DNA of 64,000 nt, taken from positions 372,001-436,000 of the forward strand of contig NZ_SRMP01000002.1 in NCBI RefSeq assembly GCF_005925325.1. Reading direction: 5' to 3'. This document shows, piece by piece, positions 32,321 through 41,940 of the stretch. This DNA comes from Pedobacter helvus (GTDB taxonomy: Bacteria > Bacteroidota > Bacteroidia > Sphingobacteriales > Sphingobacteriaceae). Made by a program: the position numbers and the translations under genes. How positions within the stretch are numbered: the first letter of the stretch is position 1; each line of letters opens with the position of its first letter. A model generated the notes under the pieces. It made no database searches and was not told the DNA's origin. It saw nothing but the letters and a program-made list of their open reading frames with translations.

Positions 32321-35300
32321 ATGTTAGGATTTTTAGCCAAGATATTTGGAAGCAAATCAGAAAGAGATATCAAGGCATTACAGCCAATCGTTGCGCAAAT
32401 CAACGAAGAATACGCAAAGTTAGCCTCCTTCAGTAATGATGAGTTAAGAAATAAAACTATCGAATTTAAAGAAACTATTGCTTCGGCTTTAGCAACTATT
32501 GATGGAAAAATCAACGATTTAAAGACACAAGCAGAAAGCCCAGAACTTTCTTTAACAGAAAAAACCAATCTTTATGATGAAGTTGATGCTTTAGGTAAGG
32601 AACGCAATGTAGAGTTAGAGAAAGTGCTTAAAGAGATCTTGCCTCAAGCTTTTGCAGTTGTGAAAGAAACTTCGCGTCGTTTAAGTGAAAACGAGCAATT
32701 AGAAGTTACCGCAACGCAATTTGATAGAGAAATTGCTGCTAGAAAGAACAATGTAAAGATTGTTGGTGATAAAGCCCTATGGGCTAATAAGTGGGAAGCA
32801 TCGGGTACAGAAGTAAACTGGAACATGGTACACTACGATGTACAGTTGATAGGTGGTATGGTGCTAAATGATGGTAAAATAGCCGAGATGGCTACTGGTG
32901 AGGGTAAAACCTTAGTAAGTACTTTGCCAGCTTACTTAAATGCATTGGCTGGTCAAGGGGTCCACATCGTAACGGTTAACGATTACCTCGCTCGTCGTGA
33001 TAGCGAATGGAACGGACCTTTATTCGAGTTCCACGGCTTAAGTGTAGATTGTATCGATAAACACCAACCAAACTCGGAAGAACGTAGAAAAGCTTACTTA
33101 GCAGATATTACGTATGGAACTAACAACGAGTTCGGTTTCGATTACCTGCGTGACAATATGTCGCAAACGCCTGAGCAATTGGTACAGCGTAAATTGCACT
33201 TTGCAATGGTAGATGAGGTCGATTCGGTTTTAATTGATGATGCCCGTACACCATTGATCATTTCTGGTCCAGTTCCTTTCGGTGACCAACATGAATTCCA
33301 CGAGTTGAAGCCACGTATCGAGCGTTTAGTGAATGCTCAAAAAGCATATGTACAGTCAGCGTTAAATTCTGCTAAGACTTTAATTAATAGCGGTAACGTT
33401 GGTACAGAAGAAGGCGAAGGTGGTTTGGCTTTATTGCGTGCTCATCGCGGTTTGCCTAAAAACAAAGCTTTAATCAAGTTTTTAAGTGAAGGTAACAACA
33501 AGCAAACTTTGTTAAAAACAGAGAACTACTACATGGCAGATCAGTCTAAGAACATGCCTAAGGTAGACGCAGAATTGTTCTTCCATATCGATGAGAAAAA
33601 CAATCAGGTAGAGTTAACCGAAAAAGGTATCGAAATGATTACCCAAACCGGTGAAGATCCAAGCTTTTTCGTATTGCCAGATGTAGGGACAGAAATTGCG
33701 GAAATCGAAAAATCTAGCTTAAGCAACGAAGAAAAAATTGCTAATAAAGATGCCTTAATGCGTGATTATTCTGTAAAAGCAGAGCGTATTCACTCTATCA
33801 ACCAATTGTTAAAAGCTTATACTTTATTCGAAAACGATGTAGAGTATATTGTGGATGAAGGTAAGATCAAGATTGTAGATGAGCAAACTGGTCGTATCAT
33901 GGAGGGCCGTCGTTATTCTGATGGTTTACACCAAGCAATTGAAGCCAAAGAAAACGTGAAAGTAGAAGATGCTTCACAAACTTATGCTACCGTTACCTTG
34001 CAAAACTATTTCCGTATGTACCACAAACTTTGTGGTATGACGGGTACAGCAACTACAGAAGCTGGCGAGTTTTGGTCTATCTATAAATTAGATGTGGTAG
34101 AAATTCCAACTAACAGAGTGATTTCTAGGATAGATGCGCAAGACTATGTTTATCGTACCGTAAGAGAAAAATATAACGCAGTAGCAGAAGAAATTGTAAG
34201 ATTAACTGAAGCTGGTCGTCCGGTATTAGTAGGTACCACTTCGGTAGAAATTTCGGAGTTGTTAAGCCGTATGTTGAAGTTGCGTGGTATTAAGCACAAC
34301 GTGTTAAACGCTAAAATGCACCAAAAAGAGGCTGATATCGTTGCAGAAGCGGGTAGAGCAGGTCAGGTAACTATCGCTACTAACATGGCTGGTCGTGGTA
34401 CGGATATCAAGTTAGGCCCAGGTGTTAAGGAAGCTGGAGGTTTGGCGATCATTGGTACAGAACGTCATGAGTCTCGTCGTGTAGACAGGCAGTTACGTGG
34501 TCGTGCTGGTCGTCAGGGAGATCCAGGAACTTCGCAATTCTTCGTGTCGTTAGAAGATAATTTGATGCGTTTGTTCGGTTCTGAGCGTATTTCTAACATT
34601 ATGGTGCGTATGGGTATCGAAGAAGGTGAAGTGATCCAACACTCAATGATTACCAACTCTATCGAAAGAGCACAGAAAAAAGTAGAAGAAAACAACTTTG
34701 GTGTTCGTAAACGCTTATTAGAGTACGATGATGTAATGAACTCACAACGTAGCGTTATTTACGCTAAGCGTCGTAATGCTTTGTTCGGTGATCGTTTAGA
34801 TGTAGACATGAGCAACATGATTTTCGATGTTGTGGAAGATGTAATTACAGAATACAAAGAAAGCAGCAACTACGAAGGCTTCAAGTTAGAAGTAATTAAA
34901 AACTTCTCTGTAGATACCGAAATAGCTGAGCAAGAATTTAATAGTAAGAAAATACCAGATTTATCTGAGAAATTGTTCACAGAAGTTACTGCTTTTTACC
35001 ACCGTAAATCAGAAGGTATCGTTAACCAAGCAATGCCAGTATTAAAAGAGGTTTTTGCTGATAGAGGCGATATGATCGAGCAAATCGTTGTTCCGTTTAC
35101 AGATGGTATGCGTCATATCCAAGTTCCGGTAGAATTGAAAAAAGCAATCGAGAACAACGGTAGAGAAATTACTAAAGCGTTTGAGAAAACTATCATCCTA
35201 GCCTTGATAGATGATAGCTGGAAAGAACATTTGCGTGAAATGGATGAGTTGAAGCAATCTGTACAAAATGCAGTTTATGAGCAAAAAGATCCATTGATTA

Positions 35301-35623
35301 TCTACAAAATGGAGGCTTTCAACTTGTTTAAAGGAATGTTGAATATCGTTAACAAAGAAGTAGTAAGCTTCTTATTTAAAGGCGGTATCCCGATGCAACA
35401 AGAGCCAGAACAAGTGAGAGAAGCCGTTGCTCCAAAACCTCAGCCTAAGTTAAATGCAACTAAGCAAGAGTACGGAGATCAGTCTGATTTAGATTTAGTG
35501 GGCGATACTCGCGAACCTCAACCTCAACAGCCAATTAGAAAAGAGGCTACGGTGGGTAGAAACGAGCCTTGTCCGTGTGGAAGTGGTAAGAAGTTTAAAA
35601 ACTGCCACGGAGCAAACGCATAA
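32321..35623 (+). CDS. secA: Protein translocase ATPase SecA
   Basis: Motor of the Sec export channel, 1100 residues against 901 in E. coli. Walker A MATGEGKT near residue 188, Walker [22 protein letters not shown], then helicase motif [11 protein letters not shown] and [12 protein letters not shown] in the second ATPase half. The extra length is mainly an insert in the first motor domain after LIISG (about residues 330-430, including [22 protein letters not shown]) that I know from other Bacteroidota SecA. The C-terminus is a zinc-binding SEC-C motif, [14 protein letters not shown], which binds SecB and ribosome. Monocistronic with its own terminator. Confidence 0.98.
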   Translation: MLGFLAKIFGSKSERDIKALQPIVAQINEEYAKLASFSNDELRNKTIEFKETIASALATIDGKINDLKTQAESPELSLTEKTNLYDEVDALGKERNVELEKVLKEILPQAFAVVKETSRRLSENEQLEVTATQFDREIAARKNNVKIVGDKALWANKWEASGTEVNWNMVHYDVQLIGGMVLNDGKIAEMATGEGKTLVSTLPAYLNALAGQGVHIVTVNDYLARRDSEWNGPLFEFHGLSVDCIDKHQPNSEERRKAYLADITYGTNNEFGFDYLRDNMSQTPEQLVQRKLHFAMVDEVDSVLIDDARTPLIISGPVPFGDQHEFHELKPRIERLVNAQKAYVQSALNSAKTLINSGNVGTEEGEGGLALLRAHRGLPKNKALIKFLSEGNNKQTLLKTENYYMADQSKNMPKVDAELFFHIDEKNNQVELTEKGIEMITQTGEDPSFFVLPDVGTEIAEIEKSSLSNEEKIANKDALMRDYSVKAERIHSINQLLKAYTLFENDVEYIVDEGKIKIVDEQTGRIMEGRRYSDGLHQAIEAKENVKVEDASQTYATVTLQNYFRMYHKLCGMTGTATTEAGEFWSIYKLDVVEIPTNRVISRIDAQDYVYRTVREKYNAVAEEIVRLTEAGRPVLVGTTSVEISELLSRMLKLRGIKHNVLNAKMHQKEADIVAEAGRAGQVTIATNMAGRGTDIKLGPGVKEAGGLAIIGTERHESRRVDRQLRGRAGRQGDPGTSQFFVSLEDNLMRLFGSERISNIMVRMGIEEGEVIQHSMITNSIERAQKKVEENNFGVRKRLLEYDDVMNSQRSVIYAKRRNALFGDRLDVDMSNMIFDVVEDVITEYKESSNYEGFKLEVIKNFSVDTEIAEQEFNSKKIPDLSEKLFTEVTAFYHRKSEGIVNQAMPVLKEVFADRGDMIEQIVVPFTDGMRHIQVPVELKKAIENNGREITKAFEKTIILALIDDSWKEHLREMDELKQSVQNAVYEQKDPLIIYKMEAFNLFKGMLNIVNKEVVSFLFKGGIPMQQEPEQVREAVAPKPQPKLNATKQEYGDQSDLDLVGDTREPQPQQPIRKEATVGRNEPCPCGSGKKFKNCHGANA

Positions 35624-35634
35624 TAAATAACAAG

Positions 35635-35660
35635 AGCCTCGATTTTATCGGGGCTTTTTT
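35635..35660 (+). terminator. Terminator after secA
   Basis: AGCCTCGAT (35635-35643) pairs with ATCGGGGCT (35647-35655) with one G-T pair, then T6. Located 12 bases past the secA stop. Confidence 0.88.
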
Positions 35661-35777
35661 ATGTGACATTAAACATTTGTATAGCCCAGCAATAATGTCG
35701 ATTTTTGCAAACTCAATGTAGTTGTTCTCGTTATATAATAACTATTTGTATTAACTGGGACACAATTTTTGAAGCCA

Positions 35778-36203
35778 ATGAAAGTATTTTTGATTATAAT
35801 TTCTGTTTTACTAGGTTCACAAGCTTTTGCCCAAACCAAAGGAGAGGTAATTGTAGTAAAAGATCCTTTGATAGACAGTTTAATTGCCAAACGAATTGAA
35901 TTAAACAGAGCAAAACCTACGGCAACTAATCCGGCAGGCTCAACTATTGTTTCTACAACTGGTTACAGAGTGCAAATTTATTACGGATCAGATAGGAGAG
36001 AGGTTTTTTCTCAACAAGCACAATTTAAATCCAGTTATCCTAAGTTAAATACGTACATCACTTATAAAGAGCCAAACTATTACCTAAGAGTTGGTGATTA
36101 CCGGACCAGATTGGAAGCGCAGAAGTTTTTGAACGAGCTGCGTCCAAACTATCCAACGTTGTTTATTTTTAGAGAGAAGATAAACGCACCAATTTTAGAA
36201 TAA
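35778..36203 (+). CDS. Exported SPOR-domain protein
   Basis: Start taken at ATG 35778 (MKVFLIIISVLLG), not the TTG three codons earlier. 141 residues: signal peptide ending AFA before QTKG, a 40-residue linker, then a SPOR domain (GYRVQIYYGSDRREVFSQQAQF, YKEPNYYLRVGDYRTRLEAQKFLNELR). SPOR domains bind glycan strands stripped of stem peptides and go to division sites or to envelope remodelling sites. Short single-SPOR exported proteins are common in Bacteroidota. It stands 150 bases after secA's terminator and 86 before the amidohydrolase; an operon is possible but unproven. Confidence 0.88.
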   Translation: MKVFLIIISVLLGSQAFAQTKGEVIVVKDPLIDSLIAKRIELNRAKPTATNPAGSTIVSTTGYRVQIYYGSDRREVFSQQAQFKSSYPKLNTYITYKEPNYYLRVGDYRTRLEAQKFLNELRPNYPTLFIFREKINAPILE

Positions 36204-36289
36204 AGTTTAACCGTAGAACTGTTTAATCGTTTTCCTGTTTGGCAACGCTATTAACCAGTTAACCAAATCAACAGCTAACCCAAATAAAC

Positions 36290-37471
36290 ATGAAAGAAAA
36301 AATACAAGAACTATCCACTCAAATTTTTGATGAAGTGGTTGGTTTTCGCCAACATTTACATGCTAACCCAGAACTCTCTTTCAAAGAATTCGAAACCTCA
36401 AAATTTGTAAAAGCTAAACTAGCTTCTTGGGGTATTCCCTTTACAGAAATGGCCAATACTGGCGTAGTTGGTTTAATTAAAGGTGCTTTGCCTTCTGATC
36501 AGGTGATCGCTTTACGTGGAGATATGGATGCGTTGCCTATTGTAGAAGCCAACGATAAGCCTTATGCCTCGAAAAATCCAGGGGTAATGCATGCTTGCGG
36601 ACACGATGTGCACACTTCGTCGTTACTGGGTACGGCATATATTCTTAACCAACTGAAAGCTGAATTTGCCGGAACTATCAAGCTGATTTTCCAACCGGCA
36701 GAAGAGATTTTGCCAGGTGGCGCAAGTATCATGATCAAAGAAGGTGTGTTAGAAAATCCTAAACCACAAGCTATTGTTGGGCAACACGTAATGCCATTAA
36801 TAGATGCAGGAAAAGTAGGTTTCCGTTCGGGTATTTACATGGCTTCAACAGATGAGATTTATGTAACAGTAACTGGAAAAGGCGGCCATGGTGCTCAACC
36901 TCACCAAAATATCGACCCTGTTTTGATCACCTCGCACATCATTGTAGCTTTACAGCAAATCGTGAGCCGCAATGCTGATCCGCGTTTGCCATCGGTGCTT
37001 TCTTTTGGAAAAGTGATTGCTAATGGTGCAACTAATGTTATTCCTAACGAAGTGAAATTGGAAGGAACCTTCAGGACTTTAAACGAAGACTGGAGAAATG
37101 AAGCGCACCGATTAATGGTGAAAATGGCCGAAGGAATTGCCGAAAGCATGGGCGGAAGTTGTCATTTCGATATCCACAGAGGTTATCCTTTCTTAATTAA
37201 TGAAGAAGAGCTAACCGATAATGCCCGAGGTTTTGCCGAAGACTATTTAGGTAAAGAAAACGTTGTTGATTTAGATATTTGGATGGCGGCAGAAGATTTT
37301 GCCTACTATTCGCAGGTAACAAATGCTTGTTTTTATCGTTTGGGCACAGGCAATGTAGCGAAAGACACTTGCCATTCTGTTCATACACCAAATTTCGATA
37401 TCGATGAAGATGCTTTAAAAACCTCAACAGGTTTAATGGCCTACATCGCCTTGAAACAATTAGGGAATTAA
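36290..37471 (+). CDS. M20-family amidohydrolase (hippurate hydrolase-like)
   Basis: Zinc metallo-amidohydrolase of the M20D group, 393 residues, cytoplasmic. Motifs: RQHLHANPELSFKEFETS at residue 18, GDMDALPI, the metal-binding MHACGHDVHTSSLLG (about residues 102-116), FQPAEEILPGGASIMI, dimerisation domain from about 180 to 290 and the C-terminal metal motif GYPFLINEEE, then EDFAYYSQ. The family removes N-acyl groups from amino acids (hippurate, N-acetyl-diaminopimelate, IAA-amino acids). Which substrate is used here cannot be inferred. Both neighbours are exported proteins without a clear link. Confidence 0.93.
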   Translation: MKEKIQELSTQIFDEVVGFRQHLHANPELSFKEFETSKFVKAKLASWGIPFTEMANTGVVGLIKGALPSDQVIALRGDMDALPIVEANDKPYASKNPGVMHACGHDVHTSSLLGTAYILNQLKAEFAGTIKLIFQPAEEILPGGASIMIKEGVLENPKPQAIVGQHVMPLIDAGKVGFRSGIYMASTDEIYVTVTGKGGHGAQPHQNIDPVLITSHIIVALQQIVSRNADPRLPSVLSFGKVIANGATNVIPNEVKLEGTFRTLNEDWRNEAHRLMVKMAEGIAESMGGSCHFDIHRGYPFLINEEELTDNARGFAEDYLGKENVVDLDIWMAAEDFAYYSQVTNACFYRLGTGNVAKDTCHSVHTPNFDIDEDALKTSTGLMAYIALKQLGN

Positions 37472-37540
37472 GTCGAAAGTTTAAAGTCAAAAGTAAAAAG
37501 CTGCGTTTGATTTTAAACCTTTCACCATAACTTTTAACTG

Positions 37541-38485
37541 ATGATGAGATACAGTTTTGCTATCCTATTAATGCTTTTTTTTGTTGAGGTAAATGCTCAG
37601 CAAATTCCACGTTTCAATCCTGATACGGTGAAAACGATCACGTTAGATTCTGTGGTTAACATTAAAGCAAAACGATTAAACATAGAAACTTTTATCGATG
37701 CCATCATCAACGATACCAGTTTTTATGAGGCGTTTCGTAATATGAAAAAATACACTTTCATCGCAGAAAACCGTGTATTCACTTACGACAAAAAGAACAA
37801 AGTTGATGGCAGGATCTACCGGAAGATCAAACATAACAACGATGGTCCTTATAGAATGGAATATCTGGTGAAGGAAGATAATGGCAAGGTTTATAAAAAG
37901 AACGGTAAGTATCAATTGTATACGGTAGAGATGTTCGATTACATTTTTATGAATGCTTACAATACCGATTTTGCACCAGCTTCGGCACCAAGTACGGGTA
38001 AAAAGAGTAGTAACGAAGGGTATAAAGACAAGCTTAAAACGTTGATCTTTAATCCAGGCAGACCAATTAAAGGTATCCCGTTTATTGGAAGCAAAACGGA
38101 GATATTTACCGCAAACATGCGCCAGTATTACGATTATGCTTTCCATAGCGGAACTTATTTAGATTCTATTCCTGTTTATCGTTTTAAGGTATCCGTAAAG
38201 CCAGATCTTTCCAAGTGGACAAAAGATGGCGTAATGATCAAAGAATTGGTGACCATTTTTGATAAACGAAACTTCGAGATTTTGGGACGCTACGTAGACA
38301 TGAAATATAGCAATATGCTTTTCGATTTTGATGTGCAGATGAATATCGAGATGAGCTATTTTGACGACGTTAAACTGCCAACAAAAATCACTTACCAAGG
38401 TAACTGGGATTATCCTTTAAAGAAAGAAGAACGGGCAAGTTTCTTAGTTCTGCATAAAGATTATCGCTTAGGAAATGGGAAATAA
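37541..38485 (+). CDS. Exported protein, GLPGLI-like outer-surface family, unknown function
   Basis: 314 residues, signal peptide MMRYSFAILLMLFFVEVNA before QQIP. The mature protein is rich in aromatic and basic residues, with strand-forming stretches (YTFIAENRVFTYDKKNK, PYRMEYLVKEDNGKVYKKNGKYQLY, GTYLDSIPVYRFKVSVKP, NMLFDFDVQMNIEMSYFDDVKLPTKITYQGNW). The last third has the 'D-x-R-N/F-E-I-L-G-R-Y-V-D-M' layout seen in Bacteroidota secreted proteins that report a variable such as an outer-surface beta domain. I do not recognise a defined family with certainty. No domain for catalysis is seen. It precedes the SGNH hydrolase gene by 99 bases. Confidence 0.6.
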   Translation: MMRYSFAILLMLFFVEVNAQQIPRFNPDTVKTITLDSVVNIKAKRLNIETFIDAIINDTSFYEAFRNMKKYTFIAENRVFTYDKKNKVDGRIYRKIKHNNDGPYRMEYLVKEDNGKVYKKNGKYQLYTVEMFDYIFMNAYNTDFAPASAPSTGKKSSNEGYKDKLKTLIFNPGRPIKGIPFIGSKTEIFTANMRQYYDYAFHSGTYLDSIPVYRFKVSVKPDLSKWTKDGVMIKELVTIFDKRNFEILGRYVDMKYSNMLFDFDVQMNIEMSYFDDVKLPTKITYQGNWDYPLKKEERASFLVLHKDYRLGNGK

Positions 38486-38584
38486 TTGCGTTTCTGAACA
38501 TATTTTGAGCAAGTAAGACTAATTCGTTTAAAAATGATGCTATTTAGCAGCAAACGATTAATTTAGCTGTTTAAAAACATAAGG

Positions 38585-39241
38585 ATGAAAAACATTTTAA
38601 AACTCTTGGTTGTGTACTGCACCATCTTTCTTTTCTCTGCTATGAAACCTAAAACAAAACGTGTTGTATTTTTTGGAGATTCCATTACTCAGGCAGGTGT
38701 ACAAAGAAACGGATACATCGACTTGTTGAAGAAACGGGTAGATAGTACAAAGTTCGAGTTGTTTGGTGCTGGTGTTGGAGGCAACAAAGTGTATGATCTG
38801 TATTTGCGTTTAGAGGATGATTTGCTGGCAAAGAAACCCGATCTAGTTTTCATTTATGTTGGAATTAATGATGTTTGGCACAAGCAAACCTCAAAAACCG
38901 GTACCGATTATCCTAAATATTTGAAATTCTATCAAGCCCTAATTAACAAAATTAAAGCAAGTGGTAGTGCCGTAGTTTTATGTACACCTTCGGTAGTTGG
39001 TGAGAAAAAAGGTGGTGCTAATGAGCTAGATGCCGATCTAGATAAATATGCAGAAGGTATTAGGGAATTGGCAGTAAAAAATAACCTTCCGCTGTGCGAT
39101 TTAAGAAAGGCTTTTCAGACCTATGAGGAGCAAAATAATCCTCAAGATTTAGAGAAAGATATCTTAACCAGAGATAGAGTACATTTGAACGATAAAGGAA
39201 ATCAGTTCGTGGCAGATCAAATGTTGCCCTTCATCAAGTAG
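38585..39241 (+). CDS. SGNH/GDSL-family esterase or lipase
   Basis: Serine hydrolase of 218 residues. Blocks: VVFFGDSITQAG (block I, catalytic Ser in GDS, about residue 30), GAGVGGNKVYDL (block II Gly), IYVGINDVWH (block III Asn) and DRVHLNDKGNQ (block V, catalytic Asp and His). A hydrophobic start (ILKLLVVYCTIFLFSAM) suggests export or anchoring. Substrates in this family range from acetylated polysaccharides to lysophospholipids. Nothing in the context narrows it down. The ATG follows a short AAGG. Confidence 0.9.
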   Translation: MKNILKLLVVYCTIFLFSAMKPKTKRVVFFGDSITQAGVQRNGYIDLLKKRVDSTKFELFGAGVGGNKVYDLYLRLEDDLLAKKPDLVFIYVGINDVWHKQTSKTGTDYPKYLKFYQALINKIKASGSAVVLCTPSVVGEKKGGANELDADLDKYAEGIRELAVKNNLPLCDLRKAFQTYEEQNNPQDLEKDILTRDRVHLNDKGNQFVADQMLPFIK

Positions 39242-39401
39242 TGGATTAAACATCAAAGACACTTTACTTCACATGGAATTAATTGCTTTCCACGCTCTAG
39301 ACAAATAGGCAGCTCAAATTACGTTTAATACACAGAAAAAAGTATTACAGGTAAATATGCTAAGGTTTTCTTAAATGTCTAAGGTGGTGAAATTTTTTCG
39401 C

Positions 39402-39409
39402 TAAATTTG
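39402..39409 (+). promoter_or_regulatory. -7 promoter element of dnaG
   Basis: TAAATTTG, matching TAnnTTTG, 30 bases before the dnaG ATG; no -33 TTTG at the usual spacing. Confidence 0.4.
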
Positions 39410-39439
39410 AAGCCCCATTTAGAACGAGATTAGCAGCAA

Positions 39440-41407
39440 ATGATTACAGCGGAAACCATAGAGAAAATTAAGGAAACAGCCCGGATTGAAGAGGTTGTTG
39501 GCGATTTTGTGCACCTTAAAAAACGTGGTTCGAGTTTAATTGGTAACTGCCCGTTTCATGGAGAGAAAACGCCTTCGTTTCACGTTTCGGTAAATAAAGG
39601 AATTTACAAATGCTTTGGTTGCGGTGTTGCTGGTGATTCGGTGCGCTTCATTATGGAGCACGAAAAATACAGTTACCCAGAGGCCTTAAAGTTTCTGGCT
39701 ACCAAGTATAATATTGAGGTTGAGGAAACAGTCGAAAGCAAAGAAAATATCGAGCTGAACAGCGCTCGTGAAAGCCTTTACATTGTATCACAGTTTGCCG
39801 CCAATTTCTTCGAAGATCAGCTTTGGAATAGTGCAGATGGTAAAGCCATTGGCTTAAGCTATTTTAAAGAACGTGGCTTTAGGGAAGATATCATCAAGAA
39901 ATTTAACCTAGGTTATTCGCCCGATGTTTGGGACGCATTAACACTGGAAGCCGTAAAAAACCAACATTCAGAAGAGTTCCTAGAAAAAACCGGACTTTCC
40001 ATCAGGAATGATAAAAGCAAGTTATACGATAGGTTCCGTGGTAGGGTGATGTTTCCCATCCACAATTTCACAGGTAGGGTAATTGGTTTTGGCGGTCGTA
40101 CTTTAAAGACGGATAAAAACGTACCAAAATACGTTAACTCTCCAGATAGCGATATCTACCATAAGTCGAATGTGCTGTATGGCTTATTCCATGCTAAAAA
40201 GGCCATTCGCGATCAAGACAACTGTTATTTAGTAGAAGGTTATGCTGATGTTTTGGCGGTGCACCAAGCTTACATCGAGAACGTTGTGGCTTCGTCTGGA
40301 ACTTCGTTAACGATAGAGCAGATTAAGCTGATTGCCCGTTTTACGCAGAACGTTACTATTTTATATGATGGCGATGCTGCGGGTATCAAGGCTTCGTTAC
40401 GAGGTTTAGACATGATTTTGGAGGAAGGATTGAACGTAAAAGTAGTTTCTTTTCCAGATGGCGATGATCCTGATTCGTATATGCACAAAGTGGGCGCCGG
40501 TGCTTTCAAGACCTATGTCGAAGAGCAGCGACAAGATTTTATCCTTTATAAAGCCAATATTTTACTGGCTGAAGCTGGAAAAGATCCCATCAAAAAAGCG
40601 GGTATCATTAGGGATATTGTAGAAAGTATCGCAAAAATTCCTGATAACATTAAGGCTTCGGTATTTATTAAAGAATGTAGCCACTTACTTGAAATAGAAG
40701 AGCGAGTGCTACTAACTGAGCTGAACGCAATTAAAGTTGCAAAAAGCAAGAAAGCTGCAGCTCCACAAAGGGCCGCGACTAGTAATTTCGGTCACCCAGA
40801 TATGCCACCTGATGATTTGTTTGCAGAAGGTGGGCCAGCCATGGCAGAACCCGAAGTTACTTCGACAGCGCAGGTAAGCACTGATATTTTACAGGAGCAA
40901 GAAATTGTACGCCTGTTACTCACTTTTGGGCATGAGTTGGCTACTTGGGAACAAACCGATAACATGTACGTCGGTTCGTTCATTATCCAAAACTTGAGCG
41001 ATGTGACTTTCGAGAATGAGTTGTGCAGACGCATTGTTGATTATTATCGTAACGAGTTGGAGAATGGACAGCTGCCAACCATCAATCAGTTTTTAAGAAG
41101 TGAAGACCAAGAGATTGCCAATTTAGCAATTACACTGAGCACCTCTGAATATAGTTTGAGCGAAAACTGGTTGAATAAGCACCAGATTTACGTGAAGGAT
41201 GAAACGCATAATATCAAATCTGCGGTGTTAGGTGGTTTGTACTATCTAAAAAAACATAAAGTAGATAGAATGCTTACCGATTTAATGACCCAAATCAAAG
41301 AAGAAAAAGACGTTACTAACCAAGAGATTTTACTAGGTCGTTATGCCCAATTTAAGAACGTAGAGCGCAGTATTTCAAAGTTTCTCGGTTCAGTGATTGT
41401 TAAATAA
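39440..41407 (+). CDS. dnaG: DNA primase DnaG
   Basis: Synthesises RNA primers at the replication fork. 655 residues in the expected order: CHC2 zinc domain (CPFHGEKTPSFHVS, then CFGCGVAGD, residues about 38-66), DnaG catalytic core (YSPDVWDAL, YDRFRGRVMFPIHN, GFGGRTL), TOPRIM with LVEGYADVLA (Glu) and LYDGDAAGIKASLRG (Asp-x-Asp), and C-terminal helicase-binding domain after a linker near 440-480 that is poor in conservation. It follows an untranslated 198-base gap from the SGNH gene and is read alone; in many bacteria dnaG lies with rpoD or rpsU, which is not the case here. Confidence 0.98.
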   Translation: MITAETIEKIKETARIEEVVGDFVHLKKRGSSLIGNCPFHGEKTPSFHVSVNKGIYKCFGCGVAGDSVRFIMEHEKYSYPEALKFLATKYNIEVEETVESKENIELNSARESLYIVSQFAANFFEDQLWNSADGKAIGLSYFKERGFREDIIKKFNLGYSPDVWDALTLEAVKNQHSEEFLEKTGLSIRNDKSKLYDRFRGRVMFPIHNFTGRVIGFGGRTLKTDKNVPKYVNSPDSDIYHKSNVLYGLFHAKKAIRDQDNCYLVEGYADVLAVHQAYIENVVASSGTSLTIEQIKLIARFTQNVTILYDGDAAGIKASLRGLDMILEEGLNVKVVSFPDGDDPDSYMHKVGAGAFKTYVEEQRQDFILYKANILLAEAGKDPIKKAGIIRDIVESIAKIPDNIKASVFIKECSHLLEIEERVLLTELNAIKVAKSKKAAAPQRAATSNFGHPDMPPDDLFAEGGPAMAEPEVTSTAQVSTDILQEQEIVRLLLTFGHELATWEQTDNMYVGSFIIQNLSDVTFENELCRRIVDYYRNELENGQLPTINQFLRSEDQEIANLAITLSTSEYSLSENWLNKHQIYVKDETHNIKSAVLGGLYYLKKHKVDRMLTDLMTQIKEEKDVTNQEILLGRYAQFKNVERSISKFLGSVIVK

Positions 41408-41574
41408 TGATTGAATTTTGAATGAATAAATGATTAAATACCTAGATTAGATTTAATTTGCTTTTTGCTTATTCTATCATTTAAAATTTGGTCATTCAAC
41501 CATCTCTTTTAGCTTGCTTCTTCCTGATTAGGCTTTCTGCTTTTTTACTTTTAACTTTCTACTTTTAATTACCT
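41408..41574. repeat. Word-like low-complexity spacer between dnaG and yraN
   Basis: TTGAATGAATAAATGATTAAAT-like words at 41411-41440 face partly complementary CATTTAAAATTTGGTCATTCAA-like words at 41480-41505 (neither longer than 10 bases exact), then CTTTTTACTTTTAACTTTC.. before the next ATG. Same class as the spacers at 14614, 37472 and 56371. Confidence 0.5.
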
Positions 41575-41940
41575 ATGGCTATTCACAACGATACGGGTAA
41601 AGCTGGCGAAAAAGCAGCGGTGCAATTTCTGAAGCAAAAGGGCTATGAAATTTTAGATGAAAACTGGGTTTTTGGAAAGTCTGAAGTTGATATCGTTGCG
41701 CTTCAATCAAATACCATTATCTTTATCGAAGTTAAAACACGTAGTTCTGTAGCTTTCGGTATGCCCGAAGAATTTGTGAGTTCGGCCAAGCAACGCCAGC
41801 TGGAACTTGCGGCACAAGCTTATATCGATATTATGGATCACAAAGGAGAAATAAGATTTGATATTGTGGCAGTGTTGTTAACTAAAGACAATCAATTTAA
41901 AATTAATCATATAGAAGATGCTTTTTGGCCATATGCGTAA
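41575..41940 (+). CDS. yraN: YraN/UPF0102 family nuclease-fold protein
   Basis: 121 residues. The family core is complete: GKAGEKAAVQFLKQKGYEIL, then KSEVDIVALQSNTIIFIEVKTRSS, which carries the endonuclease-fold D...E-x-K triad (restriction-endonuclease-like), and the usual SSAKQRQLELAAQAYI helix. UPF0102 proteins are probably nucleases or DNA-binding proteins of the Holliday-junction resolvase fold; the cell role is unresolved. The next gene starts inside its stop codon region (ATGCGTAA), so they are translationally coupled. Confidence 0.93.
   Translation: MAIHNDTGKAGEKAAVQFLKQKGYEILDENWVFGKSEVDIVALQSNTIIFIEVKTRSSVAFGMPEEFVSSAKQRQLELAAQAYIDIMDHKGEIRFDIVAVLLTKDNQFKINHIEDAFWPYA

Noticed and set aside
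37541..38485. Firm GLPGLI family assignment of the 314-residue exported protein
   Set aside because: Length and exported beta-rich character fit, but I could not find the defining motif, so the entry is left as unknown function.
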